Below, piece by piece: positions 11,875 through 23,800 of a stretch of 64,000 nucleotides of DNA (its first letter is position 1; every line of letters begins with the position of its first letter). Under the pieces are notes generated by a model. The model saw only the letters and a program-made list of their open reading frames with translations, made no database searches and was not told the origin of the DNA. The position numbers and the translations under genes are program-made. The DNA is taken from positions 45,980,645-46,044,644 of the forward strand of contig NC_090281.1 of the NCBI RefSeq assembly GCF_037392515.1, given 5' to 3'. The stretch is from Haliotis asinina. Its lineage: Eukaryota > Mollusca > Gastropoda > Lepetellida > Haliotidae.

Positions 11875-14800
11875 ATGGGCACTAAGATCTTGGTGTATCT
11901 TTTTCTGTCTCTGTCGCTTGGTGCTGGTAAGTTTATTTACATCAACAATGAAAAAAAAACAATTATATTTTCGTGGCTAGATATTGAGAAATGCGGTTCA
12001 AAAGCCCATTCGTTCTCCGAACTGAAGGACCAAAGTAAAGGCCCGAAAAGGTTATACGTGAAAACATTGCTTTATAATTCGGACTGAGCATGGAGAATAA
12101 ACCTTGAATAAACAACCCACTGATTGGTTTGGGTATTTTGTCCTATTTACTGGTCGGAAGGTCCGCTAGGCCAATAAACCTTGATTGTAAACCAAGGGTC
12201 ACTGTGTTCTGTAATCTGATTGGTTGAAAAACATGATCAAATGGTATTAGATTCCCGGATACTGCAAGACTATTCACTGCGTATTTACACGTAAACAATT
12301 GTTTTGTTGTGTCATCAATAGTGGTGACGTCATTCACATCATACTGTGACGTAAAGTTAGAATGACGTCACAAATGAGCAACTCCAGATGCTACCATGGG
12401 AACCAGCTGAAACGGCCAGCTGATGACACTTTACTGCTGTACTCATACTCGATGTAAACGAGTGCAGAGAGTAAAACCCCTTTGGTTTACTTTTTTGTTT
12501 ACAATGTCGATAAACATCATGTGTTGGCCAATTTCCGGGTGTTATTGAGTATTTGAAGCACGGGAATATTTCGGTTCCAAATGCATTCCCGTGCTTCAAA
12601 TACTCAATAACACCCGGAAATTGGCCAACACATGATGTTTATCTCCTAAATAAACAAACCGTTGATTGGTTTGGGTATTTTGTCTTATTTACTGGTCGGA
12701 AAGTCCGCTTGGCCAATAAACCTTTATCAAATAACCGAATGATTAGTTTGGGTATTTTGTCTAGCGGTCAAAGCTTATTTACCTTTGATGCGATTGACAC
12801 TAATTAAACTGGTACTAAGCCTGTAGCATGCATTTGTAAAGAATGGCATTTCATTAATAGTTCAAGTCAACGGATCAGCGTCTTGATAAGGTAACTATAA
12901 ACCACAACTAGGATGAACGTACAGGATTCAACATTCACACCACCACAGTGACCCGGTCACGCAGTTAATGGTCCTTGTGTCGTTCAAGTCTCGTATTATA
13001 CATAGGCACCAGTTGACTGATGATCAAATTGCCTTTGTATACAGCTGCCAATCGGATGGTATAGTGTTTGGCACGTGCTTACGTTTCCATTCACCGAAGA
13101 AAACCCATTCGCAACCACTCAGGTCTTTCCGGCAAGCCGGATTGCAGGTTACAGAAAGAGGCGAGTAGTTACGAATGCGAAAAAACCTTTACGGATGTCA
13201 TTTTCAGCCTTCTACAATAATAATCCAATCTCCTCAACAGGTTAAGGATGAAGGGTAAGGATGACCCCCACACAGATTTTCTTATGTATTACGATGTAAT
13301 CTGAGGTGGGTTATTTCCAAAACTGACTGGAGACCGTTCTGTACTTCAAGCCCGACAGGTGGCAAGGTTTTTTATTTAGATAGTATTGAGGCCTTGTCGA
13401 ACCTTATTAGGAACAATTATTGTAACGATAGCTACGCCCCTGTTCTTTGAAGCAGCGGTCAGTGGTTTCCTGACACGTAACATGAAATTTTGGGGCAAGA
13501 GTTAGTTCTCTTTATATATCTTAGAAAAACAAACTGGGTCAGAATACAGTGGTAAGACCCCTCGCATTGTAGTTCATTACAGAACACAGCACAAGTCTAA
13601 CTGTAGAACACGCAACGTCTGTGCATTACACTTCGAAAATACAGTACACAGTTAACAACCTCACTACACAGTAATGAATAGAGTCATTTGCATTTTTACG
13701 TTTCTTCTGATTATCTTAATCTAAAGGCACACGTGCTTACGTACCTGCTAGCCTTATCCTTTCAAATCAGCAGTCTCCGAGGGAGAGCAGGACTTTGCTG
13801 TGAACGTCAACAGTGACGGCACATACAACGTCGTGGTTCAGGGAGATGTGTGGCTGAAGAGTGCTCCCACCTTCTTCAGAACTGATGGTCAAGTGTTCTC
13901 ATCTGCTGATGGATCCCTGAAGCTGGTCAAGAACACTCAGTCCACTGGTGAGGACGTCATCGGGCAGTGGGAGGCCAACAACTTCTTGTACCAGGCAGGG
14001 TCTAGTCAGATCGAGACCAGCTTTGTACAGTACACACCAGATCCAAGCATATTCACCCACAACAATCCAGCTTTACCGTTCATGTTGTTTAAACAGGTCA
14101 GTAAACGAAGGATTGGAAATGACTTTCTGCATTTTCAACTTAAACGTTTTAGTCCATGCTCAATACCACAAGCAGCATGATTGCATGACAAATTATATGT
14201 CAAACTACACAATTTCAGTTTGGTTTTAATTATTGGTAATTATTTAATTACTGACGTGGTACACACCAAAACCGTGAAGGACCTTGGCAGTTTCTCACTG
14301 CGATAAATTCGAACTTCCCTTCAAGAATGAAGATTTTTATGGATATCAACTTCTTTATGAGAGAACACAACGTTTCGGAGTTAATGCTTACTCCTTCATC
14401 AGGTGATTGAGAAAGGGATACAGAGGTGTTTTTATATGTACAGGTAAAACAATAACAAAGTAACAAGTGGAATGAGTTAACGAAAGCTAGTATAAACAAG
14501 CACTGATGGGAAGCCGATAGTTAAGATAACAATGATGGAAGCCAATGGTAATGCATTACAGTTGATTGGATATGTTTACATAACATGATTGGGGATAAGG
14601 ATGGAAGCCAATGGTGATACATACGCATGATAGGATGATGTACATAACACACGATAGGGGGTGAGCATGTTTACATGAGGGTTGGTGATGTACAAACACA
14701 AGTATGTACTCGGGTAGATAGGCTATACATGAATTACATAGATAGAATGTACACAGGTAGATGAGATTAATTTATCAATAAGTCCCAGGCACTTGGTAGG

Positions 14801-17800
14801 TACACTCCTTGGTCGCGGTTGATGGCTGGTTTCTGTCTCCGGATCTCGTTGGCCTCTTGCAGTTTCCTTTGGCGCCAGTTGTTGTTGTTGGTAGATAGTA
14901 TCCTAGTGTCCTCTCATCGAATTGAGTGTTCAGGGTTCTTGAGAATGTGTTCAGAGATGGCCGATTTCTGGTCGAGTTTCCTGACTGAGGTCTGATGTTC
15001 CTTCATTCTGGTGTTGATTGGTCTCAGCGTTTCTCCAATGTATAGGTCGCCACAGTTGCAAGGGATCTGGTAGATGCATCCTCTCGGGTTAGGGTGTTCA
15101 CAGCTGGGTCCTTTACCGTTGGCTTTTAGGTAGGTCTTGATGGTCTTGCCACTGGAGAAGGTGACATCGATGCTGGCTTTGGTCTTGATGAGGCGTGATA
15201 TTTGATGACTGATGGGGCCAAGGTAGGGTATGGTTACTCTGATGGGTGATGGAGAAGGTTTGGGGCGGGGTTCTCGGTCCTTAAGGGTCTTGTTGATGGT
15301 GGCTGTGACGAGCTGGGGAGGGTAACCGTTGAGTGTGGTGAATGTCTTTCTGAGGTGGTCCAGTTCATTGTTTAGGGCAACGGGGTGGCAGAGGGCTTTG
15401 GCACGTCTGGTAAGGGTGGCGATGATAGCTTGCTTGATCTGAGGGTGGTGGCAGGAGTTGTAGTGGATGTACTGGTCGGTGTGCGTCGGCTTGCGGTAAA
15501 CTGAGGTTCTAAGTCCATCGTCTGTGGTGTGGAGGGATACATCAAGGAAGGGCAGGTGTTGGTTGGTCTCAGTCTCCATAGTGAACTTGATTCTTGGATG
15601 TTGGTCGTTGAGGTGGTTGAGGAGCTCATTGGGGTCGTTGTCATAGGCGATGGTGGTGAAGGTGTCGTATAGCCTATCTACCCGAGTACATACTTGTGTT
15701 TGTACATCACCAACCCTCATGTAAACATGCTCACCCCCTATCGTGTGTTATGTACATCATCCTATCATGCGTATGTATCACCATTGGCTTCCATCCTTAT
15801 CCCCAATCATGTTATGTAAACATATCCAATCAACTGTAATGCATTACCATTGGCTTCCATCATTGTTATCTTAACTATCGGCTTCCCATCAGTGCTTGTT
15901 TATACTAGCTTTCGTTAACTCATTCCACTTGTTACTTTGTTATTGTTTTACCTGTACATATAAAAACACCTCTGTATCCCTTTCTCAATCACCTGATGAA
16001 GGAGTAAGCATTAACTCCGAAACGTTGTGTTCTCTCATAAAGAAGTTGATATCCATAAAAATCTTCATTCTTATGTATTTTCACTTCTAAATGACATTCA
16101 AAGACTTCCCTTCAAGAGGACATTAAACGTAATAAGCTCTCTAACTCATTTTGATTTTGTGTGTGTGGTGAAAGGGCATCCACATTCATATACAACTCCT
16201 TGTTGAGTTACTGTGAAACATACTTCTTAGATAGTATTCTTAGTGGTGTGTGTAATCATCAGGATCCATTTCCTCGTGACAAAGGTGACAATGTATCAGT
16301 ACAGAATTCATGTTGTTCGTCGAATGTCCTGCTTTCATTCTCAGGTCTTTTACGTAGTTATTCAATGCTTAAAAAATAACATGATCTTCATAGTTTCACG
16401 GTTTGAAATCACGCTCCTCCTATTTTCTTTCATCAATAACGGCAACAGCGTTACATCAATGGAGCAAACAACACCGCTTCCAAAATCAGCAACTTCACCA
16501 TTTCTGGATTTCCTGGATTTCTAATTCAAGAGTCAACCGTTCCGTTGGGATACCTTAGTTATGGAGGATCTCAAGGTGGTAGCATCGGTCTCATTGTTGG
16601 GCAGTAAGTATTCATATATGAAAATGCTAGGGTTGTTACTTACTAAGCCATACAGAAGACGCTAATGTGACTTGGTATGCCTAAAAGAGGGAGGGGGAGG
16701 GGGGGGGGTGTAGCTTAGTGGTTGAAGTGTCAGCTCGTCACCCCGAAGACTTGAATCGCCACATGAGTATAGTGTGTGAAGCTAAAAGCGGCGTAAAATC
16801 ATACTCACTCACTCTGTCAAAAAGTGAATGTGGCTAACGTCACGAACTGTACATGGTTCACGTGGTTTTACACCTGTCAATTCTTGACAAAGTGGTACCT
16901 CTTCCTCCTCCCAAATATCAAATGATTTATCTCTTGTAATATACTCTTCCAAACCTAACCGCATAGGTGTATTTTACTAATTGTTATCTGTTAATTTGAA
17001 TTCAGATAGCACACATAATAATTCATAACTTTCACAGCCTAAAAGACCAAATGTCTGTTAACCTGTTTAACTTATAAGTATTTCAATAACTGATGGCGCC
17101 CATTCCCAGGGGGAAGTTATGGCCACAATGATCATCATAGCTTCCCTGCACCGTCTCGGCGTGGACAGAATGGTGGAATCCCTCTTGCAATGCCTGTGAT
17201 AGTTTGTCCCACGTCTGGGGCGCCGGTTGGCGTTCGCGTTCATTCCACAAACGGCTATATACAAACATTATAACAACTCACGATTTCTAAGAACTGCATG
17301 TGCATATCGCGAACCACATTTTCCCATGAGATGTTCATAGAAGTGGTGACACTTTCAAACGTAAACGTACATTAAATTTCCGATGATGCGTTTTGGCGAG
17401 GTGTATTCTTCCAGCCCACACAAACCAGCGTTCAAATGGGAAATTACAACAATCGTACACTAATTTTTAATAATATTTCAAATTCCATTTATCACCTATG
17501 CGGTTCGGATTTTTTGGAGAGTATATTATACTACTAATGGTATGGAAACAAATAGGCTATCTTACTGGTTAAAAAATCACTTTTAACTATTGTGCACGTT
17601 TTCCGAGATGGGGACCATCATCATTTAAAATCAACGACGGGATCGACGGTGGACCCTTGACGATATTTGACCGAGTGAAGACAGCAAACACACTGATTAT
17701 CTCCCCTGCGAGTCGGTTTATGTCGTCATCAATATGGCGTCAGAACTCCAGCACAGGAGGAGACAATGTCTACTGGGGGACGATGGGTCGAGTTGAAGAT

Positions 17801-20800
17801 GTCCCTGCTGGCGTTGAAACCAGTTTTATTCTTTTCTGTGGAAACCAAGGCATTAACAAGGCATCTATCATTCTATTTAAAACAGCTGTAAACAGCATCG
17901 TACGAAGTAACTATCAAAACATGGATTCCGTTTCTATCTTTTGTTTCCTTTCTTTTTTATGATCCGAATGTTTCTTTCGTGGTCATATTACGATTTTAAT
18001 TATTGTCTTAAAAACGTTTTAGACCGTAACCCAAAGTCTTCCGTGGTAATAAACCAACCCTTTTGTATATTGTAGAAAATATTACTAGGGCATTAACTAA
18101 TTTAGATACGAATTGTGTTTTAAATATCAATATTTGACTTTCAAACCATTCAGACCGTAACTCTCCTTAACCTACACTTTCATGACAACAAACAAATCAT
18201 AATACACATGTTTAACGAAGCATATGATTATCGTTGCAGGCCTCCGTAAGCTGGGGTCAGATCTTACAACGATGGCATGGGCGTACAGATCAATATGTCA
18301 AGTCCGACTTTACCATCAACTACTTAGGGTACTGGACGGACAATGGTGAGGATATCGGAAGATATCTTGATTACATTTTCCACACTGTACCGACATTTTG
18401 ATTTTACGAAGTCAGTTTACAAAAGAACATTTAAACCAATAATGGAAATACTACTTTTTCTGCACAGACTTGTATTATTTCACTTGCTCTTATTTGAGAC
18501 TGTTACGACGTATGACACACCACCATACATGAAAAATGGGTATGTATGTATGTATGTATGTATGTATGTATGTATGTATGTATGTATGTATGTATGTATG
18601 TATGTATGTATGTATGTATGTATGTATGTATGTATGGATGGATGGATGGGTGGATGGATGGATGGATGGATGGATGGATGGATGTATGGATGGATGTGTA
18701 TTGTGTGTGTGGATGTATGTATGTATGTATGTATGTATGTATGTATGTATGTATGTATGTATGTATGTATGTATGTATGTATGTATGTATGTATGTATGT
18801 ATGTATGTATGTATGTATGTATGTATGTATGGATGGATGTATGGATGGATGGATGGATGGATGGATGGATGTATGGATGGATGGATGTGTATTGTGTGTG
18901 TGGATGGATGGATGGATGTGTGCGTGCGTGCGTGCGTGCGTGCGCGCGTGTGTCTGTGTATCTAACAGACAATGCTTGAAAGTCTTTGCAAGAGGAACAA
19001 CAACTCAATAGAACATTTTGTTTGTGTAGGTGCATATTACTATTACGTAACGGAGAAAGGCAAGAACCACCAAGATACAATGTTGGATATCAAGAGCTAC
19101 ATCGTTCAGATAGGGGTACCCGTCAGGTTTGTAGACTTGCAACATTTGAAAACCCCTTTATGTCATACAGCAATATTTTACAGAGAAATATTAAAGTGTA
19201 CGACATTGATGAAATATGTTTTACATGCTTAGTAAATTCTTTGTCCTGGGTAGGACAATCATCATATTGTTGATCCACTGTTGGTTCATTTCGTAATCAT
19301 CTTTACTGAAGTGGACATTACAAAGACCGTGACCTTCCTTTCATTAAAGTGTGATGTTTATTATCTAGAGACAATAATGTATCTAAACAAAAGAATTGAA
19401 CGCATGTGGTACAGTATCAAAACAGTTGCAGTGATGGTGCTGGTTAATTGTTAATTGTCGTTGTAAAGGCTGTGAATAACAAGTGGGACAATGATCATAA
19501 TCAGGTTTACTTCTTAAAGTATTGGTTTATTTCAGTCAGGATCTGTGTTTCAAATTACTTCGTGGCTTACTTGGCAGGTTTATTCAGTATGACGAATGGT
19601 TGTACAACTGGAACAATGACCTTTTAATTATTGGTCATGTACGTCCAGTTAGACAAATGGTGGTACTAGTAGTACTATCAACTTGTTTACTTGCCAGGGA
19701 TAGTTAACACGACAAATCACCTGATTATTTATTTGTCAGGTACATTCAGTTCGACGAATGGTGGTACTACTGGTACTATCAACTTGTTTACTTGCCAGGG
19801 ATAGTTAACACGACAAATCACCTGATTATTTATTTGTCAGGTACATTCAGTTCGACGAATGGTGGTACTACTGGGACAATGATCATGGTGTTGTAACGTG
19901 GACAGCTCAACCAAAGGTTTTTCCTAATGGGATGCAGTAAGATATTTTCCAGTTCATCAGCTCAGTAAATACTGGATAAATCTTTTAAATTATGTGGATA
20001 TCATATTAATGAATATAAGTACTATTATTACATTAGTTTATTGATATAAACTGTAAATGACATGTATAATATATGTGTGAAATCAAAATATGTACACTTT
20101 CATGTGTTAAATGGACTGCATGTATTGAATTGCGACCAACTGTATTGCCTAAGGACCATAATGATGCGCTTCTTCTTGGTTTAGTTAAGCGGATACATTT
20201 TCTACTTGTTTTATTTCACCTTTTTTATCAAGGTGGCTTTATAACAAGACACAGTACCCGGTCGTGGCCCACAGCATGTACTGGTAAGCCGGGTCCAGGA
20301 ATCTGATATATTGTTTTTTTCTGAATTCCGATGCTTGACGGAAGCAGTAACGTTCTTCGGAGTTAGGTTTAGATATTTATTTGTAATGATATTGTAGTGT
20401 ATTTTTACGTGCACTTGTTACAAGTGTTCCAGGATTTGCTGTCAGAAACTAACTCAATTTCTACATGCTACTTCATCCTGTGAGAAAGGATTCACGTCGT
20501 TTCTCATGTCCGAAACATGTCTTAGTAAATACCAACACGCACAGTGTGATTCTGATGATGGAATTGCATGTAAATATATAATAGGTTCTTTGTCATTTAT
20601 TATTCTAGGTCAAGCAACACAACCTACGCAACTGCAAATGGAGGAAAGTATGAATTCGTGATCGATGGTCCAAAGGCTCTACCACTAGAAGAGGTACTGC
20701 TGTTGTTGGCTACGATGTGAATGTTATGCAAACAATCCTCTTCTTCTTCACCCAAGCATCGCTTGCTCCGGGAGTTTAGTTTGTTTAATGTCCCCGACGA

Positions 20801-23800
20801 ACCCTTAAACGTATTCAGACATTCAGATATTCTTCTCTTCACGTTTCAGAGATTCTGGACTGATTTGCTCGCCGAAGCAAGGGACTGGGGTCTCTTCGTC
20901 TACGAACAGGTAATTACTCTTACATATATATTACCAAATTCTTAACTACAGCTGCTTCATACAGGACAAATTTTATAGACAGCAACTTCTTGAGTTTATT
21001 TTCACGACGTATCGGGGCAGATCCTAGTCCCCTCATCAGGTAGAGCTCTACTGAAGAGTAAAGCTTAACTGTTAACTCTGCCCATGACCTCACAATGCTT
21101 ATGACGTCACAATGCTATGACGACAACATGATACCAGTAACTAACAGGAATACTATGACAACATAATAGAATTAGTAGTGAATGGTTACAACTAACATGA
21201 TTCATAGAATGAATATATCTATGTAAGCATTCACTACTAATTCGATTATGTTAACAGGAATTCTATTATGCTAACAGGAATAGTGTGACAACATAAACTT
21301 CTAAATGCCTTTGAGGAATTACAGCTACTTCATCCCACGGCGTATATTTATTTCACTTGTAATCTTACGTTTGTTTGATTTCTGTAGGATTATCTCGGTA
21401 CTGAATTTGAAGCAATCAATAAGCTTCTGACTGACATTGACCTTGGCCGCCAATGGCTGACTCAGATGGGCAATGGGGCTGCCAAGAACGGACTGACCAT
21501 TCAGTACTGCATGTCTCTGCCGAGACATATGCTGCAGTCTCTGGAAATACCTGTCGTCACGCAGGTAAGAGCACCCATGTCATGATACGGTTATTATTGG
21601 TGAATGTGGATTTATACTGAATTTGATAGCGATTCCAACATGTAGAGTATTTCTTCTGGAAACAGACCATATACGACCATTGCCATTTCAAACTTTGCAA
21701 AATTACGTAACATATGTTTTAGGCTCGGGTAAGCCATGACAACCGACCAAACACTGACAACTGGAAGATAGGCGTGTCATCGATATTTGCTTTGTCTCTG
21801 GGCGTTGCTCCCTTTAAGGATAACTTTTGGACAACCAGTGTTCAACCCGGAAATGGCTACAGTATGTACAAAAAGAGTTCTCAGTCGTCGTAACATTATT
21901 TCCAATTCCATTCCATCGACCGAAAGAACGTATTCTCAGTCTGACGAAGTGTGTAATATTAATAATCATAATTCGTAGAGGCAGAAGGTTGATACGTATT
22001 GAATGTGATGCAGATTTATCGGAACCCCACACAACGTTGAATGCTGTGGTTGCAACCTTAAGTACAGGCCCAGTAGGAATTAGTGACATGATTGGAGGCA
22101 CGAACAAGACACTCATCATGAAGTAGGTTGGATGTTAATGTTTAACTCCAAACTGTTCTCTCATGTGGTTCAGTATCCTGGAGGACTGTATCTGTTTACT
22201 CACTACTGTAATAAGTTATCATTTAGAACACCTTCACCCATTATTCATATATTTAGTGTTAATTTCCAGTTTTGACTATCTTATATCTCTGATTTCCCGT
22301 ATTAATTACTTATCTCTCTAGTACAGATTGGGTTTTTAGGCTCTTGTTTTATGTCTGTCTGTTCTACATTCTCATTTATTACTGCGTTTTTATACAAATA
22401 TTCTCACAAATATATGTTACTAATGTAAGTGTTATTTTGCTCTCCTGTTTTCATGATTGAATACCCATATGCGTGTTCCTTCTTACGTTACGATTTGGTT
22501 TGCGTCAATTTCGTATTAATCATGTATTATCACTGCTACCTGTCCGTCTACATATCACCATTGTCAACTCAACTTTTTTACAGATCTATAAATGCTGATG
22601 GCCTGATATTGAAACCATCGCGACCGGCGACAGCAATTGACAACAGGATACGGAGGGTAACATATGTGTTCTTCTCCTACAACCCCTGGGTTTGAACACT
22701 TAATTTTCACGAGAAGAGCTTTTAATTCTATCGTTGAAGAGCACGAATGAAACGCTTGAGTAGCGAAATATGCTGAGGGAATAAAATAAAGCGCAAGTGT
22801 TCCTTTAATTTTCCCACAAACCTTATATCGAGCAAATTGTGAAGACATCTGCAAAAATACAAAGGAATCCCTTTTCCTCCTGTATATTCAGTTTTAATAG
22901 ACTTAGTAGGGGTTATATGTGTAAATTTGCTTTCAATTTATCCAAAGCACGGTAAGAAAGTACATTTCCCCTGCCCCTAAAATGATAACATGGCATGACT
23001 CGACTTACCGACGGCATATAACATAAAACTGCATATTCTAACACTTTGAATTGGCATGGATTATAGCAAACGCAAAAGTTATTGTGGCAGGCAAACAGAA
23101 TCAGTGTCAAGCCTTTACTCATGTAAATGAACTGTTTTAGCAAAGAGAAATGTCCCAGGGTATATATTCAACAGTGGAAAAAAATAGAACATTTGCAACA
23201 TGCAAATGAGCCACGACACAAAAGCAAGCAAGTGTGTCTACCTGGTGTATTGGTACAAGCCACCGTCACCATCACCTCACGACGACGAAGATCATTCACA
23301 ATTCAAGTTCCTGCAGCGTTGTTGGGGATTCGGATGACGTTGTTAATGTCGCTCCTTTTTATCCTAGGCATGTTCAGTGGGAGACAAATCATTGGATCCT
23401 GTGAAACAGATAACAAATTAACACCGTTCTCATCAAGATACTGCTGTACAACGTGAGCAACGTCTTATTGCATTGAAACTTCACTCCAGTGTTGTAAAAG
23501 CGGTACAGCAGCGAAATATCGTCTTGGTTCCATTTCTTCACAAAGGCGTCTTTGCTGCATATGGGAGGACAACTCCTCCTCCTACAAACCAAATGGCCTA
23601 ATGTAACGATCAAACGTGGTCTGCGATCAACTCCATGATCTCTTAAAACGAATTCATTCACAATGTTAAAATGAACAAAAAACGTTCTTGTCACAATAAC
23701 TTTTGGAGGTGATAGTACCTTGAAGGATCAGAACGCTCCTTATGGTACATGTTCTTTTCTAGATTTTGAGGGCTCGTGGAGAAGTGCGTGGTTGCCTCCG

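Larger units (their letters stand above)
14313..16116 (-). mobile_element. Penelope-like element, 5'-truncated, in intron 2 of A
   Basis: The element spans 14326-16103 and is flanked by the 13-bp direct repeat ACTTCCCTTCAAG (14313-14325 and 16104-16116). Its 402-bp terminal repeats are in inverted orientation (14326-14727 and 15668-16069), and I see no difference between them. A 34-bp extension (16070-16103) lies beyond the right one. The coding remnant has the C-terminal reverse-transcriptase part ([32 protein letters not shown]) and a GIY-YIG nuclease ([20 protein letters not shown]). The reverse-transcriptase catalytic core is absent, so the copy is dead for autonomous movement. Identical terminal repeats imply recent insertion. 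Confidence 0.9.

Noticed and set aside
12357-12807. Two similar ORFs on opposite strands
   Set aside because: They are mirror translations of the perfect palindrome at 12509-12643.
18343-19080. Long open frames of YVCM/DGWM and HTYI repeats
   Set aside because: They are translations of a TATG/GATG microsatellite inside intron 5 of gene A.
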